From VRUE01 sp963796705 (GTDB lineage Bacteria > Actinomycetota > Thermoleophilia > Solirubrobacterales > 70-9): 64,000 nucleotides of DNA. Positions 26,624-35,987 of the stretch are shown here, one piece after another; position 1 is the first letter of the stretch, and every line of letters starts with the position of its first letter. The notes beneath the pieces are model-generated. The model was not told the origin of the DNA. It was given only the letters and a program-made list of their open reading frames with translations, and searched no databases. The position numbers and the translations under genes were made by a program. The stretch is from positions 124,001-188,000 of the forward strand of contig CAWCMK010000003.1 in assembly GCA_963796705.1 (NCBI GenBank), in the 5' to 3' direction.

Positions 26624-28358
26624 GGGAATGGGAGTGTTTGATCCGAATATCCGCACCAAAGCGCGTTGCAGTCGTGCTTTCCGTGGCGGCCAATTTCGCG
26701 CTCAACCTCTGATCGGGGTTCTGGTCGCGTTAATTGTCCTGGCATTGCCGGCTGGCGCAGGTGCGGCCTCGAACTACACCTGGACCGGCACCGGGTACAA
26801 GATCGTCCTGCTCCCCAACGAAAAAAATCCAATCGAAGGTCCGATTGAAGAGAAGATCGGAGTGGACCTCTGGTCGGCCGCGACGAACTGGCAGGGAGAA
26901 GTTGCCCCCAGCGGTTCAGTCGGCGCGCTTGTCTTCCCGGAACTGACGGATCCGGGCTGCAATCCGCCCAGCTACACCGAAACGAGCCTGCCCTGCTACA
27001 TCACCGAAGACGACATACCGGGTCTCAGGGCGAACGCGATGTTCGTCGCGCTGGGCGGATATGAAATCCTCCCCGGCCCCGTGCTCGAGGTAAAGATCTA
27101 CAACCTGCGCGGCAACCAGCCGCTGACCCTCGGCGAAGGCGGGCTCACGGCTGCGCCCCAGCACGCCGAAAACCCCTGGACGACGGCCAGCCTGGAACTT
27201 CCGGTAGTCCTCGGCGCGCCGCAGACATGGTCGATCAGCGGCAACGGAGAAAGAGAGGGCATACTTGAAGTCAACGACACGGTGACCGGCGAATCGAGTC
27301 CGCTGGAAATCAGCCTCAACAACGGCGTCCTGGCCGACGGCTCCGAGATCGAGGCTGGACCGATTTCGATCGTCGGCGGCGGCTCGATCAATCTGGGCAA
27401 TGCGCGGGGACCCCACTATGTCGGGATTCTCAATGGCAAGGACGGAAACCCGGTCACGGTCGGCGAAGGGACCAAGCTCCTTGACGAAAACACGAACAAC
27501 TTCGTCAACAACAAGAACAGCATCGGCGCCCTGACCCTGAGCGATTTCTCCACGCTCAGACTGGGCCAACCGGAATTCGCAGGCGGCGTCACCCTCGGCG
27601 TCAACGGCGGTGTCGATCTGAGTCCGGCGAGCAAGGTCGCGCTTCTCTACAACTCGCATCTGCACGCCACCGGACCGGTCGAACTGAACAGCGCCCAGCT
27701 GGTCATGGAAGACGGGTTCAGCCTCATCGATGGCACCCCGACCTGCAACGTGCTCGACGAAGACGTGCTGATCTCGACGACCGGGCAGCTGACCGGCACC
27801 TTCCGGGGAATCCCAGACGGAACAATCGTGCCCCTCAGCTGTGAAGGCCTGCGGACGCCCCCCGAGGTGCGCATCAACTACACGGCCCACGCTGCGACGG
27901 CCACCCTGCTTCAGCGCACGGAAACTGAACTCGCCGTCTCGAACGCCTCGCCCAGCCCCAGCGAGCAGGTCACCTACACCGCCACGGTCATACCGCAAAG
28001 GCACGGCGAAGGCCTACCGACCGGCAGCGTCGAATTCCGCGACGGCAGCCAACCGATCGGCGATTGCTCGGCGCAGCCTCTGGCTCTCGGCGAATCCGAT
28101 TCCACAGCCAGCTGCACGCTGAGCTACCCGACGGCCGGCTCGCACACCATCTCCACCGCCTATCTGGGGAATTCCGACTTCGCCAGTTCCTCTTCGAGCA
28201 GCCAGGGCGTGACGGTGAAGCCGGCAGCTCAGCAGCAGAAGAGGAAGTCAAGCGGGAAGTGCAAGGGCAAGCACGGCAAGGCGAAGACCCGGTGCCTGCG
28301 CAACGCCCACCACCACCGCAAAGCGCACCACCGCAAGCCGCAGCGTCAGCGCCGCTAG
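26622..28358 (+). CDS. Secreted beta-helix-like protein with Ig-like domain
   Basis: 578 residues from ATG 26622; in-frame starts at 26628 and 26634 are possible, and no Shine-Dalgarno is seen. The signal segment LIGVLVALIVLALPAGAGA follows a basic n-region. YTWTGTG and DLWSAATNWQGEVAPSGS resemble the opening of autotransporter-associated beta-strand proteins. A Gly/Asn-rich middle (NGVLADGSEIEAGPISIVGGG) is consistent with a beta-helix. Residues about 440-540 look like a bacterial Ig-like domain (VTYTATVIPQ; LPTGSVEFRDGSQPIG; GSHTISTAYLGNSDF). The tail is Lys/His/Arg-rich with two Cys, like the cassette proteins. Probably a surface adhesin or structural protein. Confidence 0.75.
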   Translation: MGMGVFDPNIRTKARCSRAFRGGQFRAQPLIGVLVALIVLALPAGAGAASNYTWTGTGYKIVLLPNEKNPIEGPIEEKIGVDLWSAATNWQGEVAPSGSVGALVFPELTDPGCNPPSYTETSLPCYITEDDIPGLRANAMFVALGGYEILPGPVLEVKIYNLRGNQPLTLGEGGLTAAPQHAENPWTTASLELPVVLGAPQTWSISGNGEREGILEVNDTVTGESSPLEISLNNGVLADGSEIEAGPISIVGGGSINLGNARGPHYVGILNGKDGNPVTVGEGTKLLDENTNNFVNNKNSIGALTLSDFSTLRLGQPEFAGGVTLGVNGGVDLSPASKVALLYNSHLHATGPVELNSAQLVMEDGFSLIDGTPTCNVLDEDVLISTTGQLTGTFRGIPDGTIVPLSCEGLRTPPEVRINYTAHAATATLLQRTETELAVSNASPSPSEQVTYTATVIPQRHGEGLPTGSVEFRDGSQPIGDCSAQPLALGESDSTASCTLSYPTAGSHTISTAYLGNSDFASSSSSSQGVTVKPAAQQQKRKSSGKCKGKHGKAKTRCLRNAHHHRKAHHRKPQRQRR

Positions 28359-28404
28359 GCAGCTCGACGGACAAACCCGCAGACGACGCTTTTTGGCCCG
28401 CAAC

Positions 28405-30315
28405 TCATGCGGTCCGGTGAATCTTCTTGATCAGGGTCACCGACTTGTGCTTGCGACGGGCTTCGCCACGGGCGGGGTCGAATTCGATCGTCAATCGCAC
28501 CCGCAGCGCGCCGCGGCGCTCCAGTGCACGCCGCGGCCCGGCGCGAGGGACGATCGCAAGCTTCAGGCTCCCCGCCCGCCTGGCTCGGGCGCTGAATCTC
28601 CTGACCCAGCGGCCGCTCAGCACCAGCCTTCCGGGGCCGGGAACCTCGACCCGCAGCAGACCGGTCCCCCTGCTGCGGTTCAGCGAGAGCCGTCCGATCG
28701 CAAATTCGTTCGAGGCCACGATGGTCAGCTGGCTTGTAGTCGACGTCGTTGAGCCGGCGGCATCGGTGGCTTCGACCGCCACCTGGTAGACGCCCGGATC
28801 GGCGTAGACGTGCGAGACCGAGGTTCCCTCGGCAGAGGAGCCGTCGCCGAACTGAAATGTGGTCGAGGCGATCGGCCAAGCGTCAGAGGGGAGGACCGAG
28901 AGGGAGACCGGGCGGTCAACCGTTCCGCGCGAGGGGACCGAGAGGTCCCGCAGCTTCGGAGAGTCGGCGTCGTAACCGGCCGCCCGGACCTCCCCGGTAG
29001 CGCCCAGCGCAAGCCAGACGGCGGTCGCGTCGCCGGCCTCATCCATCGCTACCGCGGGAAAGCCCGATTCCTGCGCTTGGCCCGCGAGCTCGACGGGCTG
29101 GCCGAACCCCGCGGCGGAACCGACTGCCGCCTGGATCGCCTGTTCGCTGCCGGCCGAGCGCTGCCAGACGACGGTCACCGCGCCGCCGGCATCCTCGTCG
29201 AGTTGTGGCCTCGTCGCGTCCCCGCCAGGTTCGGAGAGCGTGATCGCCGACGCGAAGCCACCTGCCGCGTTGCCGGCAGCGGCTTCGACGAGGAAGTCGA
29301 GTCCGTCCGAGCGGGTCCAGACGGCCGTCTCGGTCCCGCCCGGTCCGGCCGAAAGCTCGGGTTCGAAGGCACTCCAGGTCGAGTCAGAGATTTCGCTCGG
29401 CACAGAGAAGCCGCCGCCCGCCGCCGCACGGGTCGCTTCGATCGCGTAGGAGCTCCCGTTGTAGCGGCTCCAGACGGCGCTCGCGCTGCCATCGGAGCCG
29501 AGCGCGACGGCCGGCGACTGGGCGGGCTGGCCGGAGGAGGAGAGATCCTGGGGAGCCGAGAAGCCCGAGGCTAGGGTTCCGCGGGCGGCTTGGACGATCG
29601 CTTCGCCACCCTCTTCATAGAGCCAGGCGGAGAAAAGCCTGCCGGCGCCGATCGCTACGCGGGGTTCGCTCGCCGAGCTCCCGGCAACGACGGGCATTGG
29701 AGAGATCGTGACCGGTTCGGTGAAGGCCCCGCCCGCGGGGCGCACCGAGGCCCTCACAACCTCCGTTTCCTTCGCCTCCCGTTCGGTCCAGACCACCACG
29801 GTATCGCCGCTGGGGTCGATGGCGACGTGGAGGTCCTGTGGAAGGGACGCGTTCGAGGCGAGGGCGATGTCGACCGGCGCGGCGAAGGTGCCGCCGGGGG
29901 GTCGGTAGGAGGCCTGGATCGCGTACTGGCCTTCCCTTTCGACCTCGAAGCGACGCCAGACGGCGACCGCTTCGCCCGCAGGGGTCATTGCCAGAGTCGG
30001 CTCGCTGGCCGCCGCGCTGAGTTCGAGTGGCGGGGAGAAGCTGCCGCCGGGGGCGCGGACGGAGGCCTGGACAATCTGTCCGATCCCCGCTTCACTCTGG
30101 CGCCGCCAGACGGCGGCGGTTTCCCCGTCTTCGGCCATCGCCACAGCCGGTTCGCCGGTGCTGGGGCCGGGGGGGCTGAGATCGGTCGCGGGCAACCAGC
30201 GGGCCGCGCCAGCGGCGGGGGACGCGGGCAGGAGAGAGCCTAGGGCGAGCAGAAACAGCGCGGCGAGGCCGCGGCCACACCACCGCCTGCAAGCCCTATC
30301 GGCCCGCGCTCTCAC
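28405..30315 (-). CDS. Secreted eight-repeat propeller with PKD domain
   Basis: 636 residues from GTG 30315, with GGAGG 6 nt upstream; a longer reading to 30471 would overlap the lipoprotein gene and lacks a site. The signal peptide runs to ASPAAGAARW. Eight repeats of about 50 residues follow the pattern P-A-V-A-M-x-x-x-G-x-A-x-A-V-W (EPAVAMAEDGETAAVW; SPAVALGSDGSASAVW; FPAVAMDEAGDATAVW), with Q-A-x-x-R and GG-F-x-x-P between, typical of a sialidase-like or eight-bladed propeller. A PKD domain follows (FQFGDGSSAEGTSVSHVYAD), then a basic end. No catalytic residues were recognised. Convergent with the 26622 gene. Confidence 0.8.
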   Translation of the reverse strand: MRARADRACRRWCGRGLAALFLLALGSLLPASPAAGAARWLPATDLSPPGPSTGEPAVAMAEDGETAAVWRRQSEAGIGQIVQASVRAPGGSFSPPLELSAAASEPTLAMTPAGEAVAVWRRFEVEREGQYAIQASYRPPGGTFAAPVDIALASNASLPQDLHVAIDPSGDTVVVWTEREAKETEVVRASVRPAGGAFTEPVTISPMPVVAGSSASEPRVAIGAGRLFSAWLYEEGGEAIVQAARGTLASGFSAPQDLSSSGQPAQSPAVALGSDGSASAVWSRYNGSSYAIEATRAAAGGGFSVPSEISDSTWSAFEPELSAGPGGTETAVWTRSDGLDFLVEAAAGNAAGGFASAITLSEPGGDATRPQLDEDAGGAVTVVWQRSAGSEQAIQAAVGSAAGFGQPVELAGQAQESGFPAVAMDEAGDATAVWLALGATGEVRAAGYDADSPKLRDLSVPSRGTVDRPVSLSVLPSDAWPIASTTFQFGDGSSAEGTSVSHVYADPGVYQVAVEATDAAGSTTSTTSQLTIVASNEFAIGRLSLNRSRGTGLLRVEVPGPGRLVLSGRWVRRFSARARRAGSLKLAIVPRAGPRRALERRGALRVRLTIEFDPARGEARRKHKSVTLIKKIHRTA

Positions 30316-30416
30316 CGATTCCTCCTTCCCAGCTGCAACTGGCGCGGTTCCGCGTCCAGGAGACCAGGCCCCTCGGGTCGAATCGCTCGCTCCTCGCCGA
30401 GGGACCCGCACCGCTG

Positions 30417-30953
30417 CTACTTCCCCGGCGCCAGTTTCCGCTCCAGCCCCCTGGCCAACGCGTACACGCATCCCTGATACCCGTACTGGGCGGTCGCTTC
30501 GGGCAGCGTCGCCCCGTAGGTGTCGGCGGCAAGCTGGCCGGCGGTGAAACTCGCGTCCGTGTCGGAGTTCCGTTCAAAGCTGTCGATTCGCGCGATCATC
30601 TTGCCCTGCTCGCCCGTCAGGTTCTGGCTGGCGGCGGCGAAGAACTCTTCCTTGACCTCGACCGGCGTCTTTCCCCTGCAGGCGGCAACCCCGTTGCGGA
30701 TCGCTGCCGCCGAGCCCGTCGCGCCGGGTTCGGGTTTGGGCGCTGGAAACGTCGCGTAGATCGCCCGCAGGGTCGGCGATGCACCCTTCGGGGCACGTTC
30801 TTCGGCGGCCCGCCGAAGCGCCGCGGCGGCCCTCGCCGCGGATTCAGGGCCCTGAGCACCGCTTGAAGCAGAGCCGGAGGAACTCGATCCGCAGGCGCTG
30901 AGGGACAGCGCCGCCGCGAGGCAGAAAAGCGACGTTCTCGCGAAGCGGCTCAT
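30417..30953 (-). CDS. Putative lipoprotein, paralogue of the 3943 gene
   Basis: 178 residues; the ATG at 30953 overlaps the previous stop as ATGA. The lipobox LSACG follows MSRFARTSLFCLAAALS, then a Ser/Gly linker. The body repeats the 3943 protein closely: RAPKGASPTLRAIYATFP, ACRGKTPVEVKEEFF, SFTAGQLAADTYGATLP, YGYQGCVYALARGLE. Two body Cys are conserved. Both copies lie downstream of a cassette, here after F2 and two other genes. Function unknown. Confidence 0.85.
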   Translation of the reverse strand: MSRFARTSLFCLAAALSLSACGSSSSGSASSGAQGPESAARAAAALRRAAEERAPKGASPTLRAIYATFPAPKPEPGATGSAAAIRNGVAACRGKTPVEVKEEFFAAASQNLTGEQGKMIARIDSFERNSDTDASFTAGQLAADTYGATLPEATAQYGYQGCVYALARGLERKLAPGK

Positions 30954-31561
30954 GGCGCGGAGGCGGTCGGATTGAGGGGCGCGCCCGGTGCCAGGCTGGT
31001 CGCCCTCCAGGCGCCCGCCTCGCGCCTCAGGATGAAGTAGCTGGGCACCCCGCCACGGGGGCGGAAGAGGACGAAGGCGGTGTCACCCTTGATTCGCACG
31101 GAGCTGATTTTGCCACGGGCGGCACGGCGGGCGTCGGGCATCTCGGAGGGAATCAGATGCCGCAGGGTCTGGGAGCAGCCGCGGTCAGATCTCCTCGCCC
31201 TGGCGAAGGCCCGAAACTGCCTCAGGCTCGAGGCAGAGAGCTCGGTGCAGACCCTCGCGTATTCGCGGCCGGCGATCGCCGCAAAGAAGGAGAGGGCGGT
31301 TCGCGCCAACATCCGGCTCTGGGCGGCGCCAGCGGCCGAGCCGTAGGCCTGGATGCTGTTGGCCCCGGAGGAGGAAGAGGAGGAGTTCGGAGAGGACGAT
31401 GCTTGGGGGGCGGCGCCGGAGCCGCGCTCCGATTGCGCCGTGGACCCGGCGCCGCCCACCGAGATTGAGCTCGAGCCCGAGCCGCAGCCGGCGAGGAGCA
31501 GCGCGACCGAGATCGCGAGCGCAGCCAACCAGAGCTTCCCAGGGCCGCGAGCCGGGATCAT
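30950..31561 (-). CDS. Putative lipoprotein, NTF2-like
   Basis: 203 residues from ATG 31561; GTG 31600 is an alternative 20 nt after the upstream stop, but its acidic extension suits a lipoprotein signal poorly. GPGKLWLAALAISVALLLAGC is a lipobox signal, followed by a Ser/Gly/Gln linker. The body (ARTALSFFAAIAGREYARVC, then LRQFRAFARARRSDRGC, SSVRIKGDTAFVLF, EAGAWRATSLAPG) has the order of a small NTF2/SnoaL-like periplasmic domain with one Cys pair. It overlaps the 30417 gene by 4 nt. Confidence 0.75.
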   Translation of the reverse strand: MIPARGPGKLWLAALAISVALLLAGCGSGSSSISVGGAGSTAQSERGSGAAPQASSSPNSSSSSSGANSIQAYGSAAGAAQSRMLARTALSFFAAIAGREYARVCTELSASSLRQFRAFARARRSDRGCSQTLRHLIPSEMPDARRAARGKISSVRIKGDTAFVLFRPRGGVPSYFILRREAGAWRATSLAPGAPLNPTASAP

Positions 31562-31619
31562 CGCCGCAGCGTCATCGGGCAGCGTGGTCGAGCGCTCCAC
31601 GGGCAGGCCCGCGTCGCGG

Positions 31620-32405
31620 TCAGCCGCGCACAGAGCAGTGCCGCGTCAGCGGGATCGTCAGCTGGGTCCCGTTGGCGAAGGAGAAGCTGGTCTTGGCGAA
31701 CGGGAAGCTGACTTCGTGAATTCCCTTCGGCGCCGGGCAGTCGGCCGAGAGGACGCTCATCCTGCGGCCGGCGTCGTGGTAGATGCGCTTCAGGGCGAAA
31801 TCGATGCTGGTGATCTCCCCATATCCGGAGGCGATCGGCGGAACCGTGCCGATCAGCCTTGTCCCATAGGTGCCACCACCCTTGCGCACTTCGAAGCGCA
31901 GCACGTAGGTGAGCGGCAGGGGCTTTTCGCTGGTCACCTGGGCGAAGATCGCCGATTTACCGTGCATGCGAGCGTTGAAGGCCTGCAGAACTCCGTTTGA
32001 GGCAAAGGCGCCCGGGCCCGGCAGGTCGATGCGAGAGGAAACATTCCCATGACCGATCAGGGCTCCCCCGCAGGCTCGGCGTGCCGTCGCGCCGGAGACG
32101 CTTTCGAGCTCGGAGAGCGAGCAGGTGGGCAGATGATCGGCCTGCAGCACCCCGTTTTTGTTGATGTCGAGGACGATCTGTTTGAGTTCGGGGGGAACCG
32201 ATTTGTCGGTGGTCGAGATCGAGGCGCTCATCAGCACCTTGATCGGAGCGCGCTGGGAGCGCGGCAGCTTGTCGGGCAGGATGCCGCCTCCCGCGCTGAG
32301 CAGCAGGGTGCCCTTCTCGCTCTCCTCGGCTCCGGAGACGCTGGCCCAGAGGAGCGCAGCCGCGAGAAGCGTTGCGCCCAGCGTGATTGGTCCGATCTTC
32401 TTCAT
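31620..32405 (-). CDS. Secreted protein with one C/E-type cysteine module
   Basis: 261 residues, signal peptide MKKIGPITLGATLLAAALLW ending near SVSGAEE. The region around residues 93-150 reads CSLSELESVSGATARRACG, then ALIGHGNV and SNGVLQAFN: the Cys, Cys, [IV]G, G-V order of the modules in C and E proteins (compare CSKSEL in E1). It may be a free-standing single module. A further Cys pair lies near the end (SADCPAPKG; TRHCSVRG). It sits between F2 and two lipoprotein genes in one direction with short gaps. Function unknown. Confidence 0.75.
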   Translation of the reverse strand: MKKIGPITLGATLLAAALLWASVSGAEESEKGTLLLSAGGGILPDKLPRSQRAPIKVLMSASISTTDKSVPPELKQIVLDINKNGVLQADHLPTCSLSELESVSGATARRACGGALIGHGNVSSRIDLPGPGAFASNGVLQAFNARMHGKSAIFAQVTSEKPLPLTYVLRFEVRKGGGTYGTRLIGTVPPIASGYGEITSIDFALKRIYHDAGRRMSVLSADCPAPKGIHEVSFPFAKTSFSFANGTQLTIPLTRHCSVRG

Positions 32406-32459
32406 TCCCCCCGCCTGTGTCCTCTGGGTTTCCCTGTCAAAGCGCCTTCCGCTCTCCCC

Positions 32460-33101
32460 CTAATGTACAAGGGGGTAGACGCAGATGTAGCGCTCGGGGA
32501 CGTGGCCTTCACTGGAGATCTCGCTGATCGCCCCGTTTCCGTTGACGACCACCGAACGGTAATTCCCGCCCGTCGTGTTGGCGTAGATCTCGTCGGTGAA
32601 GCGGCTGTCCGAGCCGGTGCCGGTGCCGAGGTTGAGGACGTTGCGGACCGAGTAGAGCTGAAGCGGGGAGGGCAGCCAGCCACCTTTGGCGGCGCAGGCA
32701 TCGGCGGCTTCCTGGGGACTTTCGGCCGGAGGATTCGCGGTGGCGTCGAAGCAGATGCCCCGGATTTCGGTGGTGCCCTGCGGACAGGAGGCGACGTGAC
32801 CGTCGACCTTGGCGGCTTCGGCCGCCTTTTCAGCGTTGGCGGACTGCGGGACGGTGCCCAGAGCGTTGAGGTTGAGGTTGGCCCCCGTCAGTGAGCCTTC
32901 GGCGACCTTGGCGGCCGTCACGGCACCGTTCGCGAGCTTGCCGGATGTCACCGCTTTTGACTTGATCTGGCGACTACCGACCGAGTTGGGCGGGATGTGG
33001 AGGTTCCCCGCGGCCCAGGCGCTGCCTCCCAGAAGCACGAACAGGCACAGCGTCGAAACGACGTTGGCGTAGGTCAATTTTCCCTGCAGCTTTTGCTTCA
33101 T
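32460..33101 (-). CDS. Cassette copy 2 gene F (F2): repeat and lectin-like protein
   Basis: 213 residues from ATG 33101, AGGAG 6-7 nt upstream. The N-terminal membrane segment (YANVVSTLCLFVLLGGSAWA) may be a signal peptide or anchor. Short repeats follow (NSVGSRQIKSKAVTSGKL, ANGAVTAAKVAEGSLTGANL), a pattern seen in fibre-like proteins. The last part has four Cys with AADACAAKGGWLPSPLQLYSV, reminiscent of C-type-lectin or formylglycine-enzyme-like folds where C-x(3)-G-x-x-LP precedes a helix; this is inference. F3 at 55402 is a clear paralogue. It lies 92 nt after E2. Possible role: a fibre or carbohydrate-binding partner. Confidence 0.8.
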   Translation of the reverse strand: MKQKLQGKLTYANVVSTLCLFVLLGGSAWAAGNLHIPPNSVGSRQIKSKAVTSGKLANGAVTAAKVAEGSLTGANLNLNALGTVPQSANAEKAAEAAKVDGHVASCPQGTTEIRGICFDATANPPAESPQEAADACAAKGGWLPSPLQLYSVRNVLNLGTGTGSDSRFTDEIYANTTGGNYRSVVVNGNGAISEISSEGHVPERYICVYPLVH

Positions 33102-33193
33102 CGCTCGCTCCTTGCTCGCTTGCTCGGTCTTAAGTCGCGGTGCGAGCCTCACCAAGTGAAACCCGCCTCCACACCGGGTGTTTCGGTCCGCCT

Positions 33194-35959
33194 TCAGCCT
33201 CCGTGCCGCCGGTGGCGCTTGCTCTTCTTGCCTGACTTGCAGGCCGCTCGCACGGGTACCTGCTGGGTCAGGGTCTTGCCACCCTGACCCGTGAAGGACA
33301 CGGCCACCTTTGGCTGGGAGCCGCAGAGGTCACGCGTGTTGGTGATGTAGCCCTTGGAGCCGCCCAGCAGCCGCAGGCTGAAGTGGCCGATCGGCACGTC
33401 GGGGATCACCGGCACCACCGTCCGCAAACGCCCCCCGTTTAGGGTGTGGGATTCGGCCTGGGGCATCACCGATACCTGACCATCCAGGATGAAGGCGAGG
33501 TGGGGAAGGACGTTATTCCTGGTCGCGAAGCCAGATACCGCGTAGGCGGGTCCTTCGAGCGGTTTTTCGAGGAGCGGGGTTTCGTCCTTGACGTAGCCGA
33601 TCGGTTGCCGGCCCGCGCACCTTTCCGATTCCAGCTGAGCCTTGGAGCAGAGGTTTCCGAGGTGGCCCTGGTCGATCTCGAAGGCGGCCGGCAGGGTGAC
33701 TGCGACCGAGCGAAGGTTCGAGTCGCCCTGGCTGGTGTTCAGATCAAATTTCAGACTTGGGTCCTTGGCACGGCGGGTGCCCTTGTGGCCGCCCAGCTGG
33801 GTAACCGACATCCGCGGGGAGAAGGGAAGTGAGAAACAGTTCACGGCCTGGAAGTAGGACGAGAAGTCCGCAACCGTACCCTGGTCGCCGATCCCCTCTG
33901 AGGACACGCTGAACGGATTGCAGCTGGTCGGGTTGATCATGAAGTTTGGCCGGTCGATGTTCACCTGGATCGAGCGCATCCGGATCGGTATTCCGCCGAT
34001 GATCTCCGGGACGGTTTCCGAGTCGGCGATCACGTGGGCATCGAGCGGATCCACATTGATCGCGACCCGCACCACCACGGTGCCGTAGTCGTAGGGCCCC
34101 GCAATGGCAGGCGTGATGGCGACCAGCGAGAGCGGCGCGCCTTTGAATGGCCCGGAGAGGTAGATCTTCCCGGTCGCGTGGAACGGGTGGCTGCCGGGCC
34201 CGGCGGCGACATTGGTGGTGCCGATCTGGGAGGACGCCGGGCAGCTGGGTTCCACTTCCTCGACATGGCCCAGGGTGTTGGCCGCCGCGGCAATCTCTTC
34301 GTCCGAACAGTAGGTGATCCCGCGCAGGTCGGCCGTCAGGCCGGGGGGCATCGTGAAGTTCAGCTTGCCGAGGAACTGATTGCCGTCTTCGCGCGAGAGA
34401 TGCAGGGTGAACGAGGAGAAGCCACCGGCCTGGGGGTTGGACGTGCCCGCCACGAGGTTCGGGCTGAAGGGGCGAATCGTACCCGGGCAGGCGGAGCCCC
34501 CCGGCCCGGTTTCGAGGCTGAACACCTGGCTCGATTCCTGTTCTGCGAGGGTCGTGTTCCAGGGGTAGAACTCGGCCCTGGTCGCGTAGACGCTGCACTG
34601 CGTCGGCGTTGCCATCAGACCGCGGTTGGAGGAGAAGAGGTGCAGCTGGAAGTCATCGAACGGAACCTGCGGCAGGTTTTCGAAGTAGACCGTCAGCCTT
34701 CCGGTGACGGGATTTGGTTTGACCGAACCGATCAGCTTCGCATTGATGCCAAACCCGGAGGCCATCTCAAAGAGTCGGTACTGATCGCCGGGTTTCGGTT
34801 CGCCGATGTAGACCGAACCATCCAGGGGGCCGGGGAGCGCCTGCGTTTCAATCTGGAAGGTCCCGATCTTGGCGTTGTCAGGACAGTGGTCGGGACCCTC
34901 GCTGCCGAAGTTCGCCTGTTCTTCAGTGCACTTTGTCTGCCCGTCGGCGGCGTCAGGGTTCACCGTGAACCCTTCGGGCAGGGTGACGACCGCTTTCTTT
35001 ATCTCCGAAGGAGAAGCCGCGAAGCCGAGGAACTGGGGCGCGCTCAACTCGACATTCAGTCCCGACGGAGCGTCAGCTTCGTTGGTCGTCGGGCTGGCAT
35101 AGAGGACGGGATTGAATACCTCCAGTTCGCAACCGGTCGTTTCCGGATATTCGGATTCGGAACTCGAGAGGTTTTCTGGATCCTGGTAGGTCTGTACTTC
35201 CAGGGTGGTTGGCAGCGGTTTGCCGGAACAGGTTGTCGGGTTGTCGGTCAGTGGGTGGGGCGGAATGCTGGCCTGCACCGGGTTTCCTATGCAGTTGGTG
35301 TTGGCCAGTTCAAGGCAGTTGGACGGTTCGCCGGGGGCACCTTTCGGGAAGCGTTCCTTATCGTGGCTCGAGAGCGCCGGGAAACCCCAGATCTTCAGGC
35401 TGGCTCCGGCCAGCGGCGTCACCTGAGAGATGTCCTGCACGGTGAAGCGCAGCCCGTAATCTTCCCCGGTCCGGACCTCGACCGGGATATTGATCGGGAT
35501 GTTCAGGGTCGGCACGGTGAAGGCGAGCAGCGCCGTTTCGGTACCCACCGGTTCGACATCGAAGAGCGGCGCGGTACCGAGCAGGTAATCCAGGCTTCCT
35601 TCATAGGCCGCGTAGACGGTGATCAGGCCCGCCTGGGAGTTCGACGGGCACTGATCGAGGGCGAAGTCAGACGATGTGCAGTGGGTGATCGCGTAGGGGT
35701 TGCCGAAGATCCCCTGGGGGGCGTTGAAAATGACGTTCTCGGCGGCCTCGTGTACGCCCGGACTTTCGAGCATGAATGAGGCGGAGAGGTTGGGGTGGGC
35801 GCCGGCGTTCGTGTTCGAGCTGCTGGTGGTAAACGATTCGATCGCCTCGCTGGCCTGCGCGGGTGCGGCGAGCGTCGCCACGAGGCTGAGGCTCAACGCG
35901 ACGGTGAGGGCGACGCTCAGCGCGCGGCGCCGTGTGGTGCCCCGCGTATATCTGCTCAT
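33194..35959 (-). CDS. Cassette copy 2 gene E (E2): secreted four-module protein
   Basis: 921 residues from ATG 35959; in-frame starts at 35980 and GTG 36016 exist but precede no better site. Signal peptide RRRALSVALTVALSLSLVA to APAQASEA. Four modules with FNAPQGIFGNPYAI, TLPEGFTVNPDAADGQ, TMPPGLTADLRGI and a last one with HLGNLCSKAQL match E1 and E3. Fixed strings are CPDNAKIG, SVYIGEPKPG, GPYDYGTVVVRVA and INPTSCNPF. The tail is KSGKKSKRHRRHGG. It lacks the N-terminal insert of E1. It begins 28 nt after D2 with no overlap, unlike copies 1 and 3. Confidence 0.85.
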   Translation of the reverse strand: MSRYTRGTTRRRALSVALTVALSLSLVATLAAPAQASEAIESFTTSSSNTNAGAHPNLSASFMLESPGVHEAAENVIFNAPQGIFGNPYAITHCTSSDFALDQCPSNSQAGLITVYAAYEGSLDYLLGTAPLFDVEPVGTETALLAFTVPTLNIPINIPVEVRTGEDYGLRFTVQDISQVTPLAGASLKIWGFPALSSHDKERFPKGAPGEPSNCLELANTNCIGNPVQASIPPHPLTDNPTTCSGKPLPTTLEVQTYQDPENLSSSESEYPETTGCELEVFNPVLYASPTTNEADAPSGLNVELSAPQFLGFAASPSEIKKAVVTLPEGFTVNPDAADGQTKCTEEQANFGSEGPDHCPDNAKIGTFQIETQALPGPLDGSVYIGEPKPGDQYRLFEMASGFGINAKLIGSVKPNPVTGRLTVYFENLPQVPFDDFQLHLFSSNRGLMATPTQCSVYATRAEFYPWNTTLAEQESSQVFSLETGPGGSACPGTIRPFSPNLVAGTSNPQAGGFSSFTLHLSREDGNQFLGKLNFTMPPGLTADLRGITYCSDEEIAAAANTLGHVEEVEPSCPASSQIGTTNVAAGPGSHPFHATGKIYLSGPFKGAPLSLVAITPAIAGPYDYGTVVVRVAINVDPLDAHVIADSETVPEIIGGIPIRMRSIQVNIDRPNFMINPTSCNPFSVSSEGIGDQGTVADFSSYFQAVNCFSLPFSPRMSVTQLGGHKGTRRAKDPSLKFDLNTSQGDSNLRSVAVTLPAAFEIDQGHLGNLCSKAQLESERCAGRQPIGYVKDETPLLEKPLEGPAYAVSGFATRNNVLPHLAFILDGQVSVMPQAESHTLNGGRLRTVVPVIPDVPIGHFSLRLLGGSKGYITNTRDLCGSQPKVAVSFTGQGGKTLTQQVPVRAACKSGKKSKRHRRHGG

Positions 35960-35987
35960 TTGCTCTCTTGGGTTTCGCATGCTTGGT

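Noticed and set aside
28399..28412. CCGCA/TGCGG hairpin at the end of the 28405 gene
   Set aside because: Only 5 bp and no T-tract on the correct side; too weak for a terminator.
34034..35779. 581-codon plus-strand open frame
   Set aside because: Antisense shadow of E2 with no recognisable content.
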